From the NCBI GenBank assembly GCA_031002005.1, contig CM061914.1:11332148-11396147 (forward strand): 64,000 bases of DNA. The letters run 5' to 3'. Shown here in pieces: positions 1 to 9,971 of the stretch. The DNA is from Vandiemenella viatica. Its lineage: Eukaryota; Arthropoda; Insecta; Orthoptera; Morabidae. The position numbers were made by a program, and so were the translations under genes. How positions within the stretch are numbered: the stretch's first letter is position 1; each line of letters begins with the position of its first letter. The notes under the pieces were generated by a model, which had not been told where the DNA came from, made no database searches, and saw nothing but the letters and a program-made list of their open reading frames with translations.

Positions 1-404
1 TTTTAATAGCATATTTATTTTTAGAAACCATATGCATACCTTGTTGGAGTTGGTATTGAAAAGGTATGTCAAAATTATATCGTCTCAAAAATTCTACTAA
101 ATGCACTTATAAATTGTTCGCTAAATATTGCAAGATAAGCTAAAAATATCTTCATTTGAAACTGCTATTGTAACACATTCCACTATTCACCAAATTTTGT
201 GTATGCCAGTTTTTACTCATATGATTAATTTTACAGATAAAAAAAGGAAATTTACAAAAGTAATTGAAATATGCTTTCCCCCTTCAATAATAAGAACATT
301 CTGTGGCTTGTGGAAAGAAATTTTTTCTCAAATGTTTCCTGTGGCATCAATTTATGTTTTAAATGTTTGTATGGTGCCTATCATCAAAACAAGTTGTTAA
401 TCTT
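1..404. other. AT-rich sequence, nothing recognised
   Basis: AT-rich non-coding sequence. I see no coding motif, terminal repeat or tRNA-like box before the LINE tail that starts near 405. Confidence 0.5.
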
Positions 405-1485
405 TCTACATCTACTACATTCATACTCTGCAAATCACAAAAATTGTGGGTGGCAGAGGGTGCTAAGCACCAATCCTAAACCCGCCCATTCCAATCCTGA
501 ATAGTGCGAGGAAAGAAGGAATACATATAAGTATCAGTACGGCATCTTATTTCTCTAATCTTATCCCTCCGGTCATTGCGACCTAAATAGGTTGGCGGAA
601 GAAGTATTTCATTGCACTCGAAATTTAAATTTTTTCGCATATTCTCCAATAAATTCGAACGCAAGCTACGTCATCTGTCTTCCAAACTATCCCAGCCCAA
701 TCTATGTATCAATTCTGTGACGCTTTCATAAGGGCTGTAACAACAAGTCATGAATCTAGCAGCTCTCCTCTGCACCCTCTCAACTGAGTCAATCAGAACC
801 TTGCGAAACGGGTCCCAAACCCCACAACAGTAATCCAGATGCAGACACACTAGTGTTTTATACGCTATCTCCTTTGTTTGAGCATTACAATTCCTCAAAA
901 TACGACCTATGAATCGTAATTTAGAATTAGCCTTGCCTACGACGGAAGTTATGTGCATGTCCCATTTCATGTTGCTTTGTACTATCACCCCCAGATACTT
1001 CACGGAATCAACCGTGTCAACAACTGAATTGTTTATTTTGTAATCGTGAACAAACTGATTCTTCTTGTTACTTATCCGCATTGCTTCGCACTTTGCAATT
1101 TAGTGTAAGCTGCTATTTACGGCACCAATCGAAAATAGCATCCAAATCACGCTGAATTTCTAAGCAATCACCGGAGCACCTTATTTCCCTATAGATAACC
1201 ACATCGTCGGCAAACAGTCGCAACTAGCATTTGACGTTGTTACCTAGATTGTTTATAAATATTAAGAAAAGAAGTGGACCTATTACACTTCCTTGAGGAA
1301 CGCCCGAAGTAACATTTATCGTAGAAGAGGCTTCCCCGTCAACAACGACATACTGTGATCGACCAGTTAGAAAATCACGTATCCACTCGCAAATCTGAGC
1401 TGAAATATCGTAAGCTCGAATCTTCGCTAAAAGTCGGTTGTGTGGCACAGAATCAAAAGCTTTCTGAAAATCCAAAAAAACTGCA
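405..1485 (-). mobile_element. Jockey-like non-LTR retrotransposon, 5'-truncated copy A
   Basis: The - strand encodes the C-terminal half of a non-LTR reverse transcriptase followed by a short 3' end. The 3' end (405-478) carries GTGGGTGGCAGAGGGTGCTA on the + strand and finishes in a short TAGATG-type repeat. A second copy on the + strand at 54180-55288 has the same protein and the same tail, which defines the family and its 3' end. Homology between the copies stops near 1485 in the middle of the fingers/palm region, so this copy is 5'-truncated, as target-primed reverse transcription usually leaves elements. Assignment to the Jockey superfamily rests on the RT motifs only. Confidence 0.85.
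476..1485 (-). pseudogene. Reverse transcriptase C-terminal fragment (broken)
   Basis: Readable RT blocks in order are FQKAFDSVPHNRLL, SGVPQGSVIGPLLFLIFINN, LFADDVVIY, the KYLGV block and the C-terminal YLGRND/RDKIREIRCRTD block. The frame is broken in several places. A TAG at 1221-1223 falls between the GPLLF block and FADD. A second in-frame TAG follows the WCRK motif downstream of FADD, where the other copy has Trp. There is a frameshift before the QISNK-like stretch near 1085-1100 and another near 665-671. The FADD catalytic motif itself is intact. Dead gene fragment. Confidence 0.85.
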
Positions 1486-1804
1486 TGAAAACAAACTATT
1501 ATTTTAAAAGATTTTGCTGTTTTCGCAGCCATCCTATCAATATAAATAACTTACGAGATTAATTCTGCGTCACATGTTCTTCCTTCTTCTTCCCGACATT
1601 TCAACCAGGGCTTAGGTCGTTTTCAGGGGACTACCTACCTACTGAATCTGTTAGACACTGAGTTCTGCCAGAGACTGGCGTGGCTGGTTGTTTACAGCAT
1701 TAATATTGAAAGCTATTTATATTAAACTATTATTTTGATGAATTTTTGTAAAAATTAATCTGCAGTGCTATAAACAGCAAGTAGTAGCATGAAGAAATGC
1801 GTGC
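1486..1804. other. Unassigned sequence with a CTGANGA-type hairpin
   Basis: No coding signal. On the - strand, 1599-1626 reads CTGAAAA, then a stem CGACC/GGTTG around an 8-nt loop, then AAATGTCGGG. This hairpin type recurs in the snap-back repeats of the window (see findings), so this piece is probably one arm of such a repeat. Confidence 0.4.
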
Positions 1805-1910
1805 AGCAAATAATTTTTTTTTCATTAAACAGGGATTGAACCCATACCTTCCTTACACTAACAGATCCCTAAAACCACGTGGCTATATGGCCGAATTAAT
1901 ATGCATGGCT
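1805..1910 (-). mobile_element. Short tRNA-like SINE or tRNA-derived pseudogene
   Basis: On the - strand the sequence reads TAGCCACGTGG, then GGTTCAATCCC, a perfect RNA polymerase III B-box, followed within about 15 nt by an A-rich tail (AATGAAAAAAAAA). A tRNA-like head with a poly-A tail suggests a small SINE. It could also be a retroposed tRNA fragment. I see no second copy in the window. Confidence 0.35.
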
Positions 1911-2195
1911 TTTCTTTAGATATAGATCTACTACACTGGTGTGGTGGAAATGAATGTGGGTATATGATTGTTGCTAGAGGTCTCTCACAAGTGCATAGAT
2001 AGCTTGACATTACATGATGTGTGGTCAGCATGTGTGCCAAATGTGTGAGGCCTTGTAATACGAAGCAGTTGAAGGAACGAAACGAGACAGTATGTGTCAA
2101 TCAGCGAGTTTGGTATTGCTCACAGAATTTTTTCACGTGTATGGGAAGTGTAAGCACTGCTGCCTCAAAATGAGGACGTTGTCATCCATGGTAAG
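1911..2195. other. Unassigned
   Basis: No recognisable feature between the tRNA-like element and the first SINE fragment. Confidence 0.4.
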
Positions 2196-2250
2196 CTTTT
2201 TTATGGCTTTATGCCTGGTCAACATCGACATCATTAGAGGTGGAATAGAG
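2196..2250 (-). mobile_element. tRNA-derived SINE, 3' fragment
   Basis: Matches the inverted 3' end of the main SINE family (a CATTAGAGGTGG motif preceded by a TTATGGCTTTA block), as in the fuller copy at 43545. It directly precedes a + strand copy, so the locus is an inverted cluster. Confidence 0.6.
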
Positions 2251-2264
2251 GGGTATGAAAAACA

Positions 2265-2464
2265 GGATCGCCTCGCATTCGGGAGGACGGCGGTTCGAAT
2301 CCCCGTCCGGGCATCCAGATTTGGGTTTTACATGGTTTCCCCAAATCACTCCAGGCAAATGCCGGGATGCTTCCTTCAAAAGGCCATGGCCGAATTCCTT
2401 CCCATTCCTTGCCCCCATCCTTTCCCGTCTCTAAAGACCTCGATGTTAAAAAGAGACGTAAAGC

Positions 2465-2499
<35 letters not shown>
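2265..2499 (+). mobile_element. tRNA-derived SINE (main family), poly-A tail
   Basis: Carries the family signature: CTCGCATTCGGGAGG, the B-box GGTTCGAATCC, CATCCAGATTTGGGTTTT, TCCAGGCAAATGCCGGGATG and a TCTCTAAAGACCTCG block. It ends in about 31 uninterrupted A residues (2469-2499), typical of a fairly recent insertion. SINEs are non-autonomous and transcribed by RNA polymerase III. Confidence 0.85.
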
Positions 2500-2500
<1 letters not shown>

Positions 2501-2519
2501 AGGAAGGGATTCGGTGATT

Positions 2520-2660
2520 TTTTTTTTGAAAGAAGCTTCCAGAATTTGTGTAGAGTGATTTGGGGAAACCATGGAAAACCCAAATCTGGACGGTGATTCA
2601 AATGCGCATCCTACCGAATGCGAGGCCAGAACATTACTGCTCACCCTCACGGTCAACTAT
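2520..2660 (-). mobile_element. tRNA-derived SINE, inverted partner
   Basis: Inverted copy of the main SINE family (GAGTGATTTGGGGAAACC, AAACCCAAATCTGGA, CGAATGCGAGGCCAGAA) just after the poly-A of the preceding copy. It is more diverged and lacks a good B-box (GTGATTCAAATGC in place of GGTTCGAATCC in complement). Confidence 0.75.
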
Positions 2661-2749
2661 AGCGGTAGATGATCACAATATTCTGCAACAGGCGAGAAGG
2701 GGCCCACATCAAAAGGTGGTTACAATTGTAACCATATTTAAAAGACTGT

Positions 2750-3480
2750 AAGACATGTCGTATCACGCTCCATAGTGACTGCACGGGGATGGTTAAAGAC
2801 AATTATTTGATGTTCCATGGACACCCACATATTGGCGGAACTATTTGCAATTGTACCAGGGAGCATCAAGACTCGACTGTCGAATAGTGGGGTTGCGTGC
2901 TCTACTCAGTTGAAAGGAGATTGAATCTGAGTCCTGATTCTTGGTGTACCCCGATCGTGAGAGAGGTAGGGACCTGGAATGCAGCCAGGGTCATCGTTTT
3001 GGTGGTCCAAATGTTATGATGTGGAGAGGCATAATGTTGTACGGGTGAACAGATATGCCTGTCCGATCTCACAATCTAAATCCCATCGACCACTTGTGGG
3101 ATGAGCCGTAGAGACATATTGCACACAATGTCCACAAGTACCAATGACCATCCGGCAGTAGTCAACTACGCTGGTGAACATTCTACCACAGTAACTCGTT
3201 ACCAACCTTGTGGCCAGCATGAGAGAATTTTGGAGAACATGTTGCCAGTGGTGATCTCACACCCTTTTGAGGACCATGCCCCTCCTTTTCATAATGTTGA
3301 GGGAACCGTCACGAGTCGCCTTACTGCCTTTCTATCAGAGTGTCATTTCTGTTTGTATATTTCTTTCAATTTGCCTATTGTGCCATACTGTACCAGTTCT
3401 TTCTGTCTGGCTGTATAGTCCTGTTACCGAGTACTTTCTATGTCATCGAGCTGTTACTTGGCAGGGAGACAGCATGTGAA
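2750..3480 (+). pseudogene. Degraded Tc1-like transposase remnant
   Basis: Short Tc1-like peptide motifs survive on the + strand: a GGPNVMMWRGIML stretch (like the family's GGGSVMVWGGI) near 3001-3040 and NPIDHLWDE near 3078-3110. Stops and frameshifts separate them, part of the DDE core between them is missing, and I could not find terminal repeats. Old, dead fragment. The family is moderately sure and the boundaries are guesses. Confidence 0.5.
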
Positions 3481-4051
3481 AGTTACTTTCGTTTATAAGT
3501 TTTGTATGCAGTTGTTTTTAAAACAACCCTGTATTTCTTGTGAATGAAGGCCCACTAAGGCGATTGGTATTAGGTTGAGTTATTTGAGGAGTTAAACTCT
3601 AAATCAACATTGATAGTTCTCCGATTCAAATTTCTATATTGACGACTTCTTGTAAGTACTGTTCCTTGTACAATGCTCGTCGTGATTGTAGTATAAATAG
3701 GTCATATACCTATACCTCATAGTTTGTGCAATTGTAGTGTTACAAGTTGATTGTATGATTATTTAAAGTTTCCACAAAATTATTAATGGTTCTAATTTAC
3801 TATCATTCGGATAACAAGAGGTTATTACCGACCTTTGTAAATATACATAAATGCTACAAAATAGGAGTGGACTGGAGTAATATTATCATAAAGAATCAAA
3901 CCCTCAGAGAATTATGAAACAAAATTGTCTCATAATTGTGTTGCAAGATCTCTCAAACAAAATGAAAATAAATATTTATGTAATGAAAAACATTGAAAAT
4001 GGTGAAAAACTTTAACACTTCCTTAGTAGCAGGTCATAAATGTTTGTGGAC
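3481..4051. other. Unassigned AT-rich stretch
   Basis: No ORF of note, no repeat ends and no known motif seen. Confidence 0.4.
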
Positions 4052-4280
4052 TGAGCGTTGTGGTGTAACGGCTAGCGTTCTTGGTTCGCATTCGGGAGGA
4101 TGGCGGTTCGAATCCTTGTCCGGGCATCCAGATTTGGGTTTTCCATGGTTTCCCAAATCACTCCAGGCAAATGCTGGGATGCTTCCTTCAAAAAGGCCAT
4201 GGCCCATTCCTTGCCCCCCATCCTTTCCCGTCTCTAAAGATCTCGCTGTTAGAGAGACGTTAAGCAGATAAAAAAAAAAT
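4052..4280 (+). mobile_element. tRNA-derived SINE (main family), near full length
   Basis: The best preserved head of the family. It has an A-box-like TGGTGTAACGG, then CGCATTCGGGAGG and the B-box GGTTCGAATCC, then the family body and an A-rich tail. The A-box/B-box spacing fits a tRNA-derived RNA polymerase III promoter. The mariner at 4287 inserted directly behind its tail. Confidence 0.85.
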
Positions 4281-4286
4281 AATATA

Positions 4287-5617
4287 CGAGGCGCGTTCAG
4301 AAAGTAAGTTCCGTTTGGTAATAAAATGAAATTGTACACAGATACAGAAGAAATTTTTATTGCACAATATTCTACAACTCTTAAACTACCTTTCCACATA
4401 ACTGCCGAAATTTTGCAGGCATTTTTCAAGCGTGGCACCAGGTTTTGTATACCTTCTTCATAGAAATCTGCCGCCTGTGTCTTCAACCAGTTGGAAACAG
4501 TTTCTTTCAGCTCGTCGTCATCGGTGAAGTGATGACCGCCAAGGAAAGACTTGAGATGTAAGAACAGATGAAAGTCGCTAGGAGCGAGGTCAGGGCTGTA
4601 CGGAGGATGGTGAAACACGTTCCAGCCAAATCCCTGTACGAGGTTATTCGTCACGTTTGCAGTGTGTGGTCGTGCGTTGTCGTGAAGCATAACAACACCT
4701 TTTGACAGCAGTCCCCGGCGCTTATCCTGAATTGCACGACGCAATTTCCGAAGTGTCTCGCAATAAGCATCTGCTTTGATTGTTTGACCACGCGGTAAGA
4801 AGTCAATGAGTAGGATGCCTTTCCAGTCCCAGAACACTGTGCACATCATTTTCCGAGGTGTCATGATTTGCTTCGGCTTAACCTTTGGTGGGAATGAAGT
4901 GTGCCTCCATTCCATTGATTGCCGCTTACTCTCAGGGGTGTCGTAAGAAACCTACGTTTCATCTCCTGTGACTATCCGTCTCAGAAATTCTTCGCCGCTT
5001 TCAGCATAACGGGTCAAAAACTCAAGTGCACTACCCATCCGTTGTGTTTTGTGTTGCTCAGTGAGAATCTTTGGTACCCAACGTGAGCAAAGTTTACGGA
5101 ATTTCAGTTGTTTGGTAACAATTTCATGCATCAGTGATCGTGAAATTTGGGGGAAGTCCATAGCGAGAGCACTAATTGTAAACCTACGGTTTTCCTGGAT
5201 CTTGTCATCAATCACGTGAACCAGTTCTTCTGTAACCAAAGGTGGACGCCCACTTCGTTCTTCATCGTGCACATCACTACGCCCGCCATTGAACTGTCGG
5301 ACCCATCTTCTCACCATCGAATCACTCATAGCATTTGGTTCGTAAACATCGCAAATTTGCCGATAAATTTCACTTGGTTTCACTTTCCTCGCATTCAGAA
5401 ACCGAATCACAGACCTGATTTCACAGGTGGCGGGATTTTCAATCAACGCCGACATTTCAAACAAGCACAACAAAGCGTACGTAACTGACAGCGATATCCA
5501 AATGACGCACGTTCTTCCCCTTGATACACATCGTCCACAGCGCATGTGGGGAACTGCAATCGCAGCGCTGCAGCTGAGATAAATTGAAACGGAACTTACT
5601 TTCTGGACGCGCCTCGT
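4287..5617 (-). mobile_element. Mariner transposon 1 (complete ends)
   Basis: The 1331-bp element is flanked by TA on both sides (4285-4286 and 5618-5619). Its terminal inverted repeats, about 30 bp, start CGAGGCGCGTTCAGAAAG on the left and CGAGGCGCGTCCAGAAAG on the right and differ at one position. Length, TA duplication and a single DD34D transposase gene on the - strand are standard for mariner. The near-identical ends suggest a relatively young copy. Confidence 0.93.
4386..5455 (-). pseudogene. Mariner DD34D transposase, one stop and one frameshift
   Basis: Cut-and-paste transposase of about 356 codons. The start is taken as the Met of MSALIENPAT (5455), 162 nt inside the right end. Helix-turn-helix regions come first (RSVIRFLNARKVKPSEIY; the RRWVRQFNGG block), then the WVPKILTEQHK linker and the DDE domain. 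The first Asp is in VTGDET, the second in LHDNARPHT and the third in PPYSPDLAPSDF, with the DD34D spacing of mariner. Two lesions are visible. The TAG at 4952-4954 replaces the Trp that normally follows GDET. A 1-nt deletion near 4430 moves the last ~15 codons into another frame, which ends at the TAG at 4386-4388. All three catalytic Asp are present. A non-functional copy, but only just. Confidence 0.92.
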
Positions 5618-5756
5618 ATATATATTTGTGAAGTTAGAGTAGTGAGACTGTTAGATGATATTAGCCAGTCAGGATGTTCTGGATGAAATTACATCTTGTA
5701 TATTTTATCTTGTGGATTTTAGATTTCCATATTGTTGCTGTCTGATGAGTTGATAC
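5618..5756. other. Old host or mariner sequence between two insertions
   Basis: Short stretch between mariner 1 and the hAT. It ends in the hAT target duplication AACGGAAC (5757-5764). Confidence 0.4.
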
Positions 5757-5764
5757 AACGGAAC

Positions 5765-7383
5765 TAGGGATTGCAATCCAGCAAAGCGGGATCCCGCGGG
5801 ATCCCACATCATTAGACAGTCTGGTGGATCCCGCACAAAATTAAGCGAATCCGCAATCCGCAAAATCCGGCGGAAACGCGTGTCAGTCTGCGTGCCACGC
5901 TGCCCCACTCGGTCTCTGTCCGATATTTTCCACTGTTTGCCTGTACCCTTCCAGTTGGCATTAGACTCATGTGAACAAGCATTTGATTTTGTCAACCTTT
6001 GTCATTCGTAAGTAAATAAATACACTTTTACGTATTCATCAAAACTTACGTTTGTTTCGAGTACACATTTCTGTAATTCGAGTTATGGTGCGTATTTAGT
6101 ACGATTTTCTAACTATATAATTATTCTTTAAGTGTCGCACAAGTTATCTGAACTACACGGTTACAGCTTTTTATTCACGGTTTCATTATTCCCATTTTCT
6201 GTATTATTTGCAGATAATGTAAGTGTGACAATTTCCTAATTTGCGGCTGAAAATTTGATTATTCGTTGATATGAAACTAATGATATCATAATTTTAACGA
6301 TCGCGTACCTATTTATTCAATAGCTATTAAAAGGAAATTGTATATCCTTTGACTTATTCTTGTTTTGACCGCTGCCTCAGTGCGTTTCTTTGACGAAAGC
6401 CACCTGTTTACATGTGCCGCTCAGGCTTTCGATTAACCCCTCTTCTCCTTGTTATTATTTTGACTAAAGGTAAAAAAAGTTATAATGAAATTTTCACGGG
6501 TGTACCGACGAATTGTGTTGTAGGAACACCATACTTCGACGGCTGCCTCCGCCGTCTTCCTCATGTCTGTAATTTCGTGTGTTTGCAATGAAATCCAGAG
6601 ATACAACCTTTGAGGACTTCACTGCAATCATTCGCCGAGAAAGTCTCCTTTCTTACTAAAAAAAATAATAATTTCACTCTAAAAACGTCGTAAATCTGAA
6701 ATACTTGGCAGTTTACGTGTTGGTGAGTAGTTTCTTTTAATAACATTGAATCAACTGTAATATCAATCAAGGAATCAGGAGATATAATAACGAATCACCC
6801 AAAAAAAAAAGGCCAAGTCTCGTGCTTGTGCAGTGACAAAAAATTATGAGATCTTGTTCTGAGCCAAGTCTACACTTTACAGAGTATATTAACTTCACTT
6901 TGTGAAATGGAATGCTTTTCTCGGTGTTATGGAACATTTATTTAGAATTAAAAAAAAAAAAAACTCTGGTAACTTGGCCATTAAGCAAACCATATTTTTA
7001 AACTTATGTGATGTATTGTAAGGCACATAATATGACCTAAGACTCAATATTTTCCATTTTTATGATTTATTTAAAAATTGGTTTAGATTAAAAAACAAAA
7101 ACATAAAACCTCGAAATACTCTTAAGACACGCTAAAAAGTTTTAATGTCATTGTGCCAATCAAAATATTGTAAACTGTTAATTTTTATCATTTAACATTA
7201 AAAATTATTTATTAATTTAATTATTATTTAATTTATTAACGTTTTAAGTAACTATGTTTTAAATATATGCGTTAAGAAACTATTTGTATCAATCCCGCAC
7301 GGATCCCGTGGGATCCCGCGGGATTGGCGCAAATCCCGCGCAGATATCGCGGGATTGAAAACACTGCGGGATTGCAATCCTTA
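5765..7383. mobile_element. Non-autonomous hAT element
   Basis: The 1619-bp element is flanked by a perfect 8-bp duplication AACGGAAC (5757-5764, 7384-7391), the hAT hallmark. Its ends are imperfect inverted repeats: TAGGGATTGCAATCC on the left and TAAGGATTGCAATCC on the right. Just inside both ends are clusters of GGGATCCCGC-type palindromes (5790-5870 and 7290-7360), probable transposase-binding subterminal repeats. The AT-rich interior has no recognisable transposase, so it would depend on another element. Confidence 0.88.
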
Positions 7384-7391
7384 AACGGAAC

Positions 7392-8339
7392 CATCTGTTG
7401 TACCTTTTTGTTGACCTTGGCACAGCGTAATTGCCTAGACTTCTGCGATCATTGTCTGTACTCTCTAGGTTCTCCGTGTGGAGTTGCATCAGTTTAATAA
7501 AAACATGAAGTTTTAGCCATGATGTTTTTGCTTTCACCAGAGGATTTATGATGAAAGCTGTAGCGTCATGGTTAAAACCTTGTTTCAAAACGTTACGCAG
7601 CTCTATCTGGAGAATCAAGGGAACTGGTGCAGCATCTTGAAATTAGCAGCAACGACAGTGTGGCACTGCAGAGCCTCTGAAGTATCAGAGAAAGCGTTCT
7701 CTGTGCAGCAACTTCCGTGAGAATTGCCATAAATGTTTGTAGTTTTTGAAGTAGATTGAAGTCTGAGGAGACCAAATTAGGTGTATAAGGTGGATGTTTC
7801 CATAATTCAAATTTTTCAGTTTTCCTGTTGCCAAAGCACCTCTGTGTGCAATGTGCTCACTGAAGATGATTTTCCTCTTTTGTAATCCAGGTCTCCTCTT
7901 GTCTATGTAGCCCCAAAGACTTGTTTAATATCTACCAGTTATTGTTTTACCCGTTCCTGGGCAACGAGTAAAAAGAATGATTTTTGAACCTTAAAAAACA
8001 CTTGCATGGGCATTCTGGTAGACTTAATTTTTTTGTTGGAGAGCCATGTGTTGCTATCACCCACTGCTTTAATTACTTTTTCATTTCTGATATACAGTGC
8101 TAGATCCATGTCTCATTCTCTGTAACAAATTGGTAGGATCATTTTTAAAATTCTCTAAAAACTTCTGAGAAATTTATTTTCAGTCAGTACTTAACAGATG
8201 GCACACCCATCTTGCAAAAAAACTTTTCATATTTTATACGTGAAGCAGAATATTCTTCTTTGAAGCAGAGTACTACGCAGAAATGCCTTACACCCTTAAC
8301 TGTAGATTAATCTGGTCTGCATGACAATTGGTTACAACA
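7392..8339 (-). pseudogene. Old mariner-like transposase, C-terminal part
   Basis: On the - strand around 7700-7790 the translation reads HPPYTPNLVSSDFNLLQKL, a decayed version of the mariner PPYSPDLAPSDFHLF block with its third catalytic Asp changed to Asn. Just upstream is SEHIAHRGALATGKLKN. The frame is full of lesions. A matching N-terminal fragment lies at 9770-9963, so one ancient mariner was split by later insertions (see findings). No terminal repeats found. Confidence 0.5.
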
Positions 8340-8892
8340 CAAGTCCTGCTGATTCTTTGGTAAAATCACCCCCTCATTCCAAATATGACCCCCATTTTTC
8401 ACCATCGCCCACAGTTTTTGGGGAAAGACACTGTACCTGTTTTTATGAATTTTTGATAATCTGGAGAAATGATAAAGGTTAGTTTAGCCTTTACATTTCT
8501 TCTGAGAGGCTAGAGATGTGAAAAATGCAAAAAAATTAACATTTATAACAAGGAGGTAGATTTAGAAGTATTGTTAAAAAAATCATTTAAAATGATTGAC
8601 TGTTTCTGGTATTTTTCACAGATTTTATACATATTCCAGCCCCCCCTCCCTCATCCTCACCCCCAATATTTATAGCAACAATAAATAAAAATATATGACA
8701 AGAGTTCGGAAGATTCACTGTACCATGTTTCCTCTCAATACCTTGTGCCTTCAGGATTAATAGGATTTGCATATTTCATCCTGTTATTGTGTAAAATGCT
8801 AGATTTTTTTTTACCTTTTCCAAGTGAATTACAGTACGTGATTGTAAGCTGTGATAAATATTGAGTGATTTATTTTCAGTTTAATTAGGTAA

Positions 8893-9515
8893 CGCGAGTG
8901 TAAAAATCATCCCGATAGCTTTTGCTATGTCTGCGGGGAACTGACTTTAAAAGTGCAACGAAAAACCATTTCTCCACTTCTTGAAACTGTTTATAAATTT
9001 TACTTTGGTTTCAAAGTTGGAAATCAGGACAAGGTTTGGACTCTGACAGGTTACTGCACTATTTTTCACAGTAGCTTGACCATTTGGCTCAAAGGTACCT
9101 GTAAATCAATGCTTTATGCTATGCCCATGGTTTGGCATGAACCTTACTGTGATCTCACACACTGTTACTTTTGTATGGCTCCCACCATCAGGTTCTCTAT
9201 CAAAAATAAGAAAATAAGCATACAATTCAGTATCCTAATAGCCCTTCAGCTCTAAGACCATGTCCTCACAATGAAACTTTGCCAATCCCAGTGCTCCCAA
9301 GAACCTTTTAAATTAAATTAAACTGAAATGGAGTGCATGCTCCGGTGGCAATTTCCCTAAACACCCATCTTCTGCCTTTTCTGTATCCACCTACATTTAC
9401 CTATAATCTAGAGCCAGAAATGTTTTTGAAAGACTTTGAGATACAACCTGGACCATCAAATGATAAGTTAGAGCAAAGATGGAGTGCTCTATAATTACAG
9501 CCAACTTGGTTGTAA
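8893..9515 (+). pseudogene. Uncharacterised repeat-borne Cys-rich protein (broken)
   Basis: The reading frame opens at 8893 and reads ECKNHPDSFCYVCGELT, then YFGFKVGNQDKVW, AMPMVWHEP and the pair CYFC. After a stop at 9253-9255 it continues in another frame as PSALRPCPHNETLPIPV. A short LINE fragment interrupts it at about 9308-9405, and it resumes as EPEMFLKDFEIQPGPSND...RWSAL before a stop. From memory this FCYVCG...QDK.W.PH...CYFC...SAIRPVPH protein type is common in arthropod repeats and is usually left as uncharacterised. The CxxC pairs suggest metal binding. No enzymatic motif is visible. This copy has at least one frameshift and one insertion and is dead. Function unknown. Confidence 0.65.
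9308..9405 (-). mobile_element. LINE 3'-end fragment (TTAAA-tailed family)
   Basis: Contains the tail signature CATGCTCCGGTGGCAATTTC and a (TTAAA)n-like end shared with the copies at 17100-17402 and 59835-60690. Only the last ~95 bp are present, inserted in the Cys-rich ORF. Confidence 0.8.
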
Positions 9516-9769
9516 TTATAGCAAATCCACCCTCCTTGCTACGTACAAGGGTCAATCTTTTAGAATTTTTCATCTCTCTAGCCCCTCAGAAGAAATGTAA
9601 AGGCTAAAGTAATCTTTTTCATTCCTCCAAATTATCGAAAATTCATAAAAACTGGTGGAGGCCTTCCCCTAAAACTGTGAGTGATGGGGGAAAACAGAGG
9701 CCATATTCAGATTCAGGAGGTCATCTTAGTTAAGAATCAGCAGGAATGGTGTCAGGACTTGAACAGTTT

Positions 9770-9963
9770 TTTTGTTATTGTACACTAGAGTTATCTAACA
9801 ACACATTGTGCACCTTCTTGATGTTTTCGTCTATAATCACAGTTTTGGGCACCTTTCATGTGGACCATCTTCAGGAGATATAAGACAATGTTTAAGTTTA
9901 GCTTTCCATTTGTTCACAGTTGAATAAAAGAAGAGGAGACTTTATAAAACTTTATTTCCATTA
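9770..9963 (-). pseudogene. Old mariner-like transposase, N-terminal part
   Basis: The - strand reads VPKTVIIDENIKKVHNVLLD, a good match to the conserved linker of mariner transposases (RPKT...DENI.KVH.ML.D). It continues the fragment at 7392-8339 once the inserted element is removed. It stops at the hAT target site. Confidence 0.5.
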
Positions 9964-9971
9964 GTGATAAG

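Larger units (their letters stand above)
8340..9761 (+). mobile_element. Unclassified element with ~200-bp inverted arms
   Basis: The left arm (8340-8535) and right arm (9556-9761) are inverted copies of each other at clear but imperfect similarity. Shared blocks include CTGCTGATTCTT, TTTTTATGAATTTT and TTTAGCCTTTACATTTCTTC. Between them lies one ORF with zinc-finger-like cysteines. The element sits inside an old mariner. I do not see a clean target duplication. The combination of long arms with a non-transposase ORF does not match any superfamily I can name. Confidence 0.65.

Noticed and set aside
2234..2656. Open frames of about 140 codons across the SINE cluster, with a Phe or Lys run
   Set aside because: Frames through SINE bodies and the poly-A tract; the same peptide pieces recur in every SINE copy.
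5748..5770. CTGATGAGTTGATACAACGGAAC as a hammerhead core
   Set aside because: No GAAA after a closed helix II, and the stretch is cut by the hAT target duplication.
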